The notes beneath the pieces were generated by a model, which saw nothing but the letters and a program-made list of their open reading frames with translations, had not been told where the DNA came from and ran no database searches. 11,461 nt of DNA from an uncultured Bacilli bacterium (lineage in GTDB: Bacteria; Bacillota_I; Bacilli_A; RF39; UBA660): contig CANQHW010000028.1 of NCBI GenBank assembly GCA_947623855.1, positions 1 to 11,461 on the forward strand, in the 5' to 3' direction. Below, in pieces: positions 1-5,493 of this stretch (its first letter is position 1; every line of letters starts with the position of its first letter). The translations under genes were made by a program, and so were the position numbers.

Positions 1-107
1 TTACTAACAACGGAAGATTATATGTACTCTTTCGTTATTGGAAAAGAGTTGTAGATAACTACGACACTCGCTCCATGTTTAGAACATCAAGTCCGAATAT
101 TCGGACT
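1..107 (+). other. 3' end of a structured plus-strand transcript (ncRNA or 3' UTR), partial
   Basis: Four hairpins tile this stretch with almost no gaps. Hairpin A pairs 9-17 with 28-36 (9 bp) and continues after one mismatch as 4-7 with 38-41. Hairpin B pairs 48-54 with 59-65 around an ATAA loop. Hairpin C pairs 75-79 with 83-87. The fourth is the terminator stem at 90-107. Three pairs in A and B are not Watson-Crick (5/40, 13/32, 50/63). Each is G-U when read as plus-strand RNA and A-C on the other strand, so the folded RNA is on the plus strand. The single-stranded stretch 69-74 (CGCTCC) contains CUCC. I do not recognise the RNA family, and the 5' part lies outside the window. It could instead be an mRNA 3' UTR: one plus frame runs from position 1 to a TAG at 52-54. 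I see no protein gene here. Confidence 0.4.
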
Positions 108-113
108 TTTTTA
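90..113 (+). terminator. Intrinsic terminator of the plus-strand transcript entering from the left
   Basis: Positions 90-107 are a perfect 18-base palindrome (AGTCCGAATATTCGGACT). It folds into a stem with a tight AT loop and is followed on the plus strand by TTTT and further T-rich sequence. On the minus strand the hairpin lies just past the NUDIX stop codon but is followed by TTGATG rather than a T run. It is therefore a good terminator for plus-strand transcription and a weak one for the NUDIX gene. Confidence 0.75.
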
Positions 114-668
114 TTATTTTACATCTAATTTTCTTATTAATTTTTTATGAATTGGTCTTATAAAATCACACATTGTTTCATCGCTTGCTTCATTAAATGT
201 AACCCACTTTACACCTTTTGATTCATCTTCTCTATAAACTAACGGTATTTTATCATCCGCTTCTAATAAGTACACAACGTCTAAATGTAAATGAGCCGAA
301 ACATACTTACCGTGTTTAATATGACCCTTAACTGGAAGAGCTTGAATAGAGAAAATATTTGTATCTATTACTTTAGCTTTTAATCCAGTTTCTTCTTCTA
401 CTTCCAAAACTGCAACCTCTAATAAATCATCTTTCCCATCCGCATGTCCTCCCGGATAAATCCATCCCTCATATATATTATGATAAACTACTACCATTTT
501 TGTTCTTTCTTTATTAACTACAAATGCTGAAGCCGAAAAATGTCCCAAAACATTATCTCTTGTTAAAACATCATCAAATGTATCTATAAATTTTAAAAAC
601 TCTTCTTTATCTTTTTCTTCTTGTTCATCAAAAGGTTTATATCTTTCTATTTTATCTTTTAAATTCAT
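114..668 (-). CDS. NUDIX hydrolase
   Basis: NUDIX enzymes hydrolyse nucleoside diphosphates linked to another group, acting in the cytosol in nucleotide clean-up or cofactor turnover; the substrate here cannot be read from sequence. From the preferred ATG at 668 the protein has 184 residues, with the NUDIX fold in the middle and a short charged N-terminal helix before it. The 23-residue NUDIX box runs from G74 to L96 in this numbering. It keeps the metal-binding Glu pair and the final Gly, but the first Glu is Asp (D80) and the usual Arg is Leu (L88). A GTG at 677 is in frame, but it is part of the Shine-Dalgarno sequence AGAGGTG, so the ATG six bases further on is the better start. It has its own promoter and lies downstream of the DUF2207 terminator, so it is probably monocistronic. 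Its 3' end converges on the plus-strand terminator. Family is confident, substrate unknown. Confidence 0.9.
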   Translation of the reverse strand: MNLKDKIERYKPFDEQEEKDKEEFLKFIDTFDDVLTRDNVLGHFSASAFVVNKERTKMVVVYHNIYEGWIYPGGHADGKDDLLEVAVLEVEEETGLKAKVIDTNIFSIQALPVKGHIKHGKYVSAHLHLDVVYLLEADDKIPLVYREDESKGVKWVTFNEASDETMCDFIRPIHKKLIRKLDVK

Positions 669-674
669 CGTTAA

Positions 675-681
675 CACCTCT
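675..681 (-). promoter_or_regulatory. Ribosome binding site that sets the NUDIX start
   Basis: AGAGGTG ends six bases before the ATG at 668. The GTG within it is an in-frame potential start, but using it would place the start codon inside the ribosome site, so ATG 668 is preferred. Confidence 0.75.
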
Positions 682-688
682 ATTAATA

Positions 689-697
689 ATTATACCA
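689..697 (-). promoter_or_regulatory. Extended -10 promoter of the NUDIX gene
   Basis: TGGTATAAT reads on the minus strand at 697-689, a perfect -10 hexamer with the TGN extension. The position 17 bases upstream of the -10 (717-712, TAGTAA) is a poor -35 and lies in the loop and stem of the preceding terminator, so the TG extension probably replaces it. Predicted transcription start is near 681-683, right at the ribosome binding site. Confidence 0.7.
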
Positions 698-701
698 TTT
701 T

Positions 702-731
702 AAAACCAGTCTTACTACCTAGACTGGTTTT
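702..731 (-). terminator. Intrinsic terminator of the lemA-DUF2207 operon
   Basis: An 11-bp perfect stem, 702-712 with 721-731 (AAAACCAGTCT / AGACTGGTTTT), encloses an 8-base loop 15 bases after the DUF2207 stop codon. On the minus strand the U-run is the TTTT closing the stem, so it is a modest T tract. The structure is nearly symmetrical, but no plus-strand gene needs it. The NUDIX promoter starts immediately after it. Confidence 0.65.
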
Positions 732-745
732 CCCCATTTGTATAA

Positions 746-2728
746 TTACCATGAACCGCCGCCACCACCGCCGGAACCGCCTCCAGAAGAACCGCCACCT
801 GAGGACCCTGATGAACCATCAGAACCGCTAGAAGGACTTGACATCATAACACTTTGAGCCGTCGTCATCGTTGTATTCATAAACATTCCAAAAGTCGCCA
901 CATCAAATGCTCCTGGACTATCATACCAATCCGGCGCTTGCATTGTTATTGCTTCAAACTTTTTAATCCATTTATCTGATACTCCTAAAACATAGGTATA
1001 TGGTAATATATCATAAAAATAAGTTGGATTTTGCATAACCATTGCTTCTAATCTATCTTTTTCTGCTGTTTCTAAAAAGTTTTTAAAACCTCTTAATTTT
1101 CCTAACATTTCATTACCATATGGTGTCCTTTTATCCATATATTCCCAACATACTACCATTCCAAATATACAAATAAATCCCACTATATATCCCATTAAAT
1201 ATATCGGATCTTCTCTTAATACAGGCAGTACTATAAAAGCCCACGGAACTCCTCCAAATAAGATTCCCCATATTAATCCAACTACTCTACTAGCTATAGA
1301 TGAACTAATAGGGCTTCCATTAACATAAACATTCTTACTACTTCCTACTATAGCATCAAACATTACTGTAAAACCAATTCCTGGAAATAATAAAGCAAAA
1401 AGTAATGATTGAGGTTCTCCATAAGTAACTACTGGAGGAATTGTAATTAAACAGTAAGAAATAAATACCACTACGATTATAAAAGCTGTTACACCAGAAG
1501 TCTTTCTAAATATTTCCGAAGTATTTTCTTTACTATTTATACTGTTTAATATTCTATTATTAGTTATATAAAAACTATCTTTTAAATCTAATGAAGTAAC
1601 TTCATTTAAATTATTTTCTTCTTGATTTTCTTTATTAAATATTGATACTTTATATTTTTTCGTTGCAAATAAACCATCTAAGAAAATTCTTTCATTTACA
1701 TTATTTCCATCATAATCTTTTAACTTAGTTATTTTAAATCCCTTATATTTTGTAAATAACGTTTTTTCTTCCGTTTCTGTTATTTTTATATATCCTTTAT
1801 TTGCTAAATAAATAAGTAAAGATGTCACATCACGATTATCAGCTTTTCCTTTATATAAAAACCCTACTTCTAAACTATTAAATCCTTCGGGCGGATAAAA
1901 CTCTACGGTTTCAATAACTTGCTCATCACGTCCATATATATACCATATAAACACAGATATAATTAAAAAGATAATCGGAATTAAAAACATAATATAATCC
2001 ATAACATTAATAGTTAACTTTGCTCCCACAAAATAACCTTCTTCAAGTTCACATCTTACTGTTAAGGCTTCTTTAACACCAAGGATAGCATTATAACTTC
2101 CAGTTATTACATTACCATTAACTCTATATACTACATTACTATTCTCTGTTGATCCCGTTACACCTGACGAAAATCCAAGCTTACTTGCATCAAACTCTTT
2201 GGGCATAGTTATTGTAAATGTAATATTACCAATAACTGTATCCCATTCATTACCAATTATATTATAATATAACTCATCATAATCTTTAACCGGATCTTTT
2301 CCTAAATTATATGTATACTTTATAATATAATTTTGTTCTCCCGTAACTGTTTTATTGGCAGATCCTATTTGTATTTTATAGTTACCGTTTTCTCTTGAGG
2401 TAGTATATTCCTTATTAACACTTAAATTCGTTATTTGCGCTCTATTCTTAGATGTTGTACCATCTAATCTTGTAATTGTATTCCTTAAAGGTATAGTTCT
2501 AAATATTCCATGCTTTGCTACATTAAAATATGCTGTAATATCTTCTGTTATATCTAAAGTATTATTTTCATTTACTATAATATTAATATCATACTTATCA
2601 ATTACATAATCATAAGAACTATACATACCATTCTTACTAGGAGTAAGTATTGATAAAGCCATAGAACTAACTGGATAGATTATTAATAAAAATAATGCTA
2701 CTGCTATACCCTTAATAATTCTTTCCAT
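746..2728 (-). CDS. DUF2207 family membrane protein with Gly/Ser-rich tail
   Basis: 660 residues. A hydrophobic N-terminal segment (about 5-25) is a signal peptide or anchor. It is followed by a beta-rich extracellular DUF2207 region (about 40-235), a membrane helix (243-265), a cytosolic region (266-410), and four more hydrophobic helices (about 412-434, 441-461, 481-502, 508-529). The C-terminal soluble part carries the family's conserved stretches GNEMLGKLRGFKNFL (539-553) and LPYTYVLGVSDKW (575-587). It ends in a Ser/Gly tail from about 630 that closes with GGSW, a common ending in this family. The biochemical role of the family is unknown; a membrane or envelope role is inferred from topology. 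The start is well supported: AGGGAGGAAG lies just upstream and overlaps the TAA of lemA, leaving an 11-base gap, so the two genes are co-transcribed and probably translationally linked. The DNA of the tail (749-841) is locally GC-rich because of GGN codons. Confidence 0.88.
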   Translation of the reverse strand: MERIIKGIAVALFLLIIYPVSSMALSILTPSKNGMYSSYDYVIDKYDINIIVNENNTLDITEDITAYFNVAKHGIFRTIPLRNTITRLDGTTSKNRAQITNLSVNKEYTTSRENGNYKIQIGSANKTVTGEQNYIIKYTYNLGKDPVKDYDELYYNIIGNEWDTVIGNITFTITMPKEFDASKLGFSSGVTGSTENSNVVYRVNGNVITGSYNAILGVKEALTVRCELEEGYFVGAKLTINVMDYIMFLIPIIFLIISVFIWYIYGRDEQVIETVEFYPPEGFNSLEVGFLYKGKADNRDVTSLLIYLANKGYIKITETEEKTLFTKYKGFKITKLKDYDGNNVNERIFLDGLFATKKYKVSIFNKENQEENNLNEVTSLDLKDSFYITNNRILNSINSKENTSEIFRKTSGVTAFIIVVVFISYCLITIPPVVTYGEPQSLLFALLFPGIGFTVMFDAIVGSSKNVYVNGSPISSSIASRVVGLIWGILFGGVPWAFIVLPVLREDPIYLMGYIVGFICIFGMVVCWEYMDKRTPYGNEMLGKLRGFKNFLETAEKDRLEAMVMQNPTYFYDILPYTYVLGVSDKWIKKFEAITMQAPDWYDSPGAFDVATFGMFMNTTMTTAQSVMMSSPSSGSDGSSGSSGGGSSGGGSGGGGGGSW

Positions 2729-2739
2729 CTCTTCCTCCC

Positions 2740-3288
2740 TTATAGTTCTACATTAACATTTTCTCTTTCTTCTTCTCTTATTTCAAACATTGCTTTTACT
2801 TTATAACCAAATATTTTAGCAACAATATTACTTGGAAACATTTCTACTTTATTATTATAAATTCTTACTGTTCCATTATAATACTTTCTAGCATTAGCAA
2901 TATCATCTTCAATTTTTGTAAGTTCTTTACTTAAATTTTTAAAATTCTCACTTGCTTTTAAATCTGGATAACTTTCTGCTAAAGCCATAATTTTACTAAT
3001 ACCTTTGGATAACTCTTCATTAGTTTTAATTTTCTCTTCATTAGACATATTATCATAAACACTATTACGTAAATTTACTACTTCCTTAAATGTCTCTTTT
3101 TCATGTTTGGCATAACCTTTTACGGTTTCTACTAAATTAGGAACTAAATCCCATCTCTTTTTTAAATAAACATCCATCGTTGAAAATGCTTCTTTAACTT
3201 TATTATTTAATCTAATAAAACTATTATAAGTAACTAATCCTCCTATTAAAATAATAACAATTACCCCTATAATTATATATAATCCCAT
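2740..3288 (-). CDS. lemA: LemA family protein
   Basis: 182 residues, the usual LemA size. One N-terminal membrane helix (about 3-22) is followed by the family signature NSFIRLNNKVKEAFSTMDVY (22-41), then KKRWDLVPNLVETVKGYAKHE (43-63), and long helices to the end, including the LAESYPDLKAS stretch (103-113). LemA proteins have a short outside N-terminus and a large helical bundle; their molecular function is not established. The gene is first in a two-gene unit with the DUF2207 protein 11 bases downstream, a pairing common in Gram-positive bacteria that suggests a shared membrane role. The ATG at 3288 follows GAGGTG by seven bases. Its own promoter lies at about 3306-3334 and the terminator of the preceding gene lies upstream. 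Family identification is secure. Confidence 0.92.
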   Translation of the reverse strand: MGLYIIIGVIVIILIGGLVTYNSFIRLNNKVKEAFSTMDVYLKKRWDLVPNLVETVKGYAKHEKETFKEVVNLRNSVYDNMSNEEKIKTNEELSKGISKIMALAESYPDLKASENFKNLSKELTKIEDDIANARKYYNGTVRIYNNKVEMFPSNIVAKIFGYKVKAMFEIREEERENVNVEL

Positions 3289-3305
3289 ATAAAAACACCT
3301 CTTCT

Positions 3306-3361
3306 ATTATAATTTTACTAAATTTTTTCTAAAAAGTCTTTAATTTTTTATTAAAAAATTA
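3306..3361 (-). promoter_or_regulatory. lemA: Promoter of lemA with A/T-rich upstream element
   Basis: TATAAT at 3311-3306 has a weak -35 candidate TTTAGA at 3333-3328 (spacing 16) and no TG extension. Immediately upstream, 3341-3361 is an A/T-only palindrome (TAATTTTTT, ATT, AAAAAATTA). It falls about -40 to -60 from the predicted start, where an UP element would sit, and may make up for the weak -35. It also follows the upstream terminator and could add to its T-rich tail. A second -10-like TAAAAT lies at 3317-3312. Confidence 0.5.
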
Positions 3362-3388
3362 AAAGCATACACTTTTTGCGTATACTTT
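3350..3388 (-). terminator. Intrinsic terminator of the 190-residue protein gene
   Basis: An 11-bp stem pairs 3388-3378 with 3372-3362 around a five-A loop. Two pairs (3384/3366 and 3379/3371) are G-U on the minus-strand RNA but A-C mismatches on the plus strand, which fixes the working direction. It is followed by TTAATTTTTT. It starts 11 bases after the stop codon and separates this gene from lemA. Confidence 0.75.
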
Positions 3389-3398
3389 ATCCTATTTA

Positions 3399-3971
3399 TT
3401 ACAATTTTTTAGACAATGAATAAGGTTTTTCTTTAATATTAATTAAGAAACTACCGGTTAAATCTTCACTTGACTCTTGATTAATATGTTCTTTTTCGTA
3501 TGTTTGAAAAGCTAATTCATCATCAACATCTATTAAAACAGTTTCTTGTTTTAATTGTGGTATGTCTTCCAAAGAAAAAATCTTTAATCGAGCATTTGTA
3601 TCGTTATAATAATCTGCAAAATTATCATATTGCACAATTTTATTTCTTTTTAAATCGACAAACTCCCCATTAGCAATATCATAAACCTCATTATCAACCA
3701 TTGTTAAAATTCCCAGATGTCTAATTCGTGCTAACGTATAAAGACATTTTGATAAAAATTCTTTTGCTTCTTTATTTGCTTTAAAAACATCTGTTATATT
3801 ATCAATATCTTCCTTGGGAACCCCACTATAAGTAGTATCATCTCTTTTAGTTATTTTTTCATATTCTTCATCAGTTAAAAATTCTCCTCTATGTTCTATT
3901 ACAGCAAAGTAAAACTCATTTAAAGATTTTGATAAAAGAAGTTTATTAAATTCTTCTTGTGAATATTTCAT
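3399..3971 (-). CDS. Hypothetical protein, 190 residues, soluble and acidic
   Basis: I do not recognise this protein. It has no signal peptide or membrane segment and looks cytosolic, acidic and mixed helix/strand. The N-terminal half (1-90) is largely helical and charged (EEFNKLLLSKSLNEF at 6-20; DVFKANKEAKEFLSKCLYTL at 61-80). The middle is strand-like (IVQYDNFADYY at 112-122, TVLIDVDDELAF at 144-155), and the last 30 residues are polar. No catalytic motif, metal-binding Cys/His cluster or nucleotide-binding loop is visible. It is very likely a real gene: a strong ribosome site AAGGAGGG lies eight bases before the ATG, an extended -10 promoter sits just upstream, and a strand-specific terminator follows. 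It is thus a self-contained unit between murE and lemA, and neither neighbour gives a clear hint of function. Confidence 0.82.
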   Translation of the reverse strand: MKYSQEEFNKLLLSKSLNEFYFAVIEHRGEFLTDEEYEKITKRDDTTYSGVPKEDIDNITDVFKANKEAKEFLSKCLYTLARIRHLGILTMVDNEVYDIANGEFVDLKRNKIVQYDNFADYYNDTNARLKIFSLEDIPQLKQETVLIDVDDELAFQTYEKEHINQESSEDLTGSFLINIKEKPYSLSKKL

Positions 3972-3992
3972 CTTATTAACCCTCCTTCATAC

Positions 3993-4021
3993 ATTATAAC
4001 ATCTAATATACCTTTAAACAA
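3993..4021 (-). promoter_or_regulatory. Extended -10 promoter of the 190-residue protein gene
   Basis: TGTTATAAT at 4001-3993 is an extended -10 with a perfect hexamer. The -35 candidate TTGTTT at 4021-4016 is at 17-base spacing. The predicted start near 3986-3987 coincides with the first base of the AAGGAGGG ribosome site, giving a leader of about 15 bases. Confidence 0.72.
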
Positions 4022-4025
4022 TTAC

Positions 4026-4059
4026 AAAAAAATTTTAAAAACCAATTCTAAAAATTGGT
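4026..4059 (-). terminator. murE: Intrinsic terminator overlapping the murE stop codon
   Basis: A 7-bp stem ACCAATT / AATTGGT (4059-4053 with 4047-4041) has loop TTTAG. The loop holds the murE TAG stop, and the 5' arm is the coding sequence for Thr-Asn-Phe. It is followed by TTTTT, AAAA and a run of seven T. The stem is short but the T tracts are strong. Confidence 0.7.
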
Positions 4060-5436
4060 CCTTTTTAATTTAAGTTTATAACTTTCTACTTCTTCTCTAT
4101 CATCTAAATGATATTTTTCTCCTCCTATAATCTGATAATCTTCATGTCCTTTACCTAAAATTAAGACGGTATCATTATTACTTATCATATCTAAAGCTTT
4201 AGTAATCGCCTTCTTCCTATCCACCACCACTTCATAATTATCTTTATTTATCCACCTAATCATATCTTTAATTATTTCTTCTGGTTTTTCTGTTCTTGGG
4301 TTATCACTCGTAAATATTACATAATCACTAAACTCAGTAGCAAGCCCTCCCATAATACTTCTTTTTTTCTTATCTCTATCTCCTCCACAACCTAAAACTG
4401 TTATTACTCTTCCCTTTTTATTAACACTAAAAGTATTAATAATCTTTCCTACCGCATCTGGTGTGTGCGCATAATCTATAATTGCTTCCCCATTCTTTAC
4501 TTTAATCCGCTCACATCTTCCTCTAGGCGCCCCTACTTTATCACTAACACTAATAGCCTCTTCCATACTATAACCTAAAGAAGTAACCAACCCTAAAGCT
4601 GCTAAATAATTATAAATATTAAAATTCGCTTTTAAATTAACCTCTACTTCATAATTTAAACATTTATTTAAAAAATTTAATAACATCCCTTTATCTGTTT
4701 CTTCATAATCTAATATTTTTAAATCTCTTGCTAAATATCCATAAGTTATGGTATCAGAATATATTTGATCTAATCTCCTTCCATATGCATCATCTGTATT
4801 TACTACTAAAGGTCCTTCTAAATAATCTAAAATCTTCTCTTTGGCTTTAAAATAATTTTCCATCGTCTTATGATAATCTAAATGATCTTGAGTTAAATTC
4901 GTAAATGCTGCTCCCTTTAATTTTAACCCTTTTATTCTTTCTTGATCTAAAGCATGCGAACTAACTTCCATTACTACACTTTCACATCCCTTGTTTAATG
5001 CTTTTAATAATAAATCATATAAATCTCTAATATTGGGAGTTGTATTATTCATTACTTTTACTTCTTCTCCAGGTATATAAAACCCTATTGTTCCTATATA
5101 AGCGGTCTTACTTCCTAATTCATTTAATAACTCATAAGTTAAATAAGCCGTTGTTGTCTTCCCATTTGTTCCAGTAACTCCTAAAATATTTAAAGTATTT
5201 AACTCCGCTGCATAAGTATTAACTAAATATTCTTCTAACCATTTCTTACTATCTAAAACTTTTAACTCCATTATACCGGAATTAGTATATCTTTCAACTA
5301 TAGCACACTTTGCTCCCGCATCTTTTGCTTCCTTTATATATTCATGTCCATCATAACTACTCCCTTTAATAGCTACAAATATATCCCCCTTTTCTATCAT
5401 TTTTGAATTAGTTTTAATATTAATCAAAAAATCCAC
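4048..5436 (-). CDS. murE: UDP-MurNAc-tripeptide synthetase MurE, meso-diaminopimelate type
   Basis: MurE is the cytosolic Mur ligase that adds the third amino acid to UDP-MurNAc-L-Ala-D-Glu using ATP in peptidoglycan synthesis. Visible motifs: GTNGKTTT ATP loop (89-96), VSSHAL (158-163), FTNLTQDHLDYH (178-189), YFKAK with the Lys expected to be carbamylated (K199), DYAHTPDA (321-328), GCGGDRDKKKR (349-359) and GKGHE (428-432). DNPRTE at 378-383 is the signature of meso-DAP-adding enzymes; Lys-adding ones differ at the Arg, so meso-DAP is predicted. The N-terminus is about 20 residues shorter than usual. The start GTG at 5436 has AAGGAAAG four bases upstream; TTG at codon 4 and ATG at codon 13 are alternatives, and no in-frame upstream start exists before a stop at 5487. 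It lies 48 bases after asnB, past that gene's terminator, without a convincing promoter, so readthrough or a weak promoter may feed it. Confidence 0.95.
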   Translation of the reverse strand: MDFLINIKTNSKMIEKGDIFVAIKGSSYDGHEYIKEAKDAGAKCAIVERYTNSGIMELKVLDSKKWLEEYLVNTYAAELNTLNILGVTGTNGKTTTAYLTYELLNELGSKTAYIGTIGFYIPGEEVKVMNNTTPNIRDLYDLLLKALNKGCESVVMEVSSHALDQERIKGLKLKGAAFTNLTQDHLDYHKTMENYFKAKEKILDYLEGPLVVNTDDAYGRRLDQIYSDTITYGYLARDLKILDYEETDKGMLLNFLNKCLNYEVEVNLKANFNIYNYLAALGLVTSLGYSMEEAISVSDKVGAPRGRCERIKVKNGEAIIDYAHTPDAVGKIINTFSVNKKGRVITVLGCGGDRDKKKRSIMGGLATEFSDYVIFTSDNPRTEKPEEIIKDMIRWINKDNYEVVVDRKKAITKALDMISNNDTVLILGKGHEDYQIIGGEKYHLDDREEVESYKLKLKRTNF

Positions 5437-5469
5437 CCTACTTTCCTTATATCTTATGAAATATCCATA

Positions 5470-5493
5470 AAAAAAAGAAACTTTTTAAGTTTC
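5470..5493 (-). terminator. asnB: Intrinsic terminator overlapping the asnB stop codon
   Basis: A 7-bp stem GAAACTT / AAGTTTC (5493-5487 with 5483-5477) has a three-base AAA loop and is followed on the minus strand by a run of six to seven T. The asnB TAA stop (5487-5485) spans the stem-loop junction, so the last asnB codons form the 5' arm. Confidence 0.75.

Noticed and set aside
3..125. Plus-strand open frame of about 40 codons entering from the left edge and ending at 125
   Set aside because: It runs straight through the terminator hairpin and T tract into the antisense of the NUDIX gene, and the RNA folding signal explains the sequence better. It has no start within the window.
3341..3361. 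A/T-only hairpin as an independent terminator
   Set aside because: Without G-C pairs the stem would be weak, and a convincing G-C-containing terminator already lies just upstream. Kept only as a possible UP element or tail.
5446..5479. A full murE promoter
   Set aside because: The -10 candidates TAAGAT and TATAAG have no usable -35 or TG extension. TATAAG would put the start almost at the GTG. Too weak to list as a feature.
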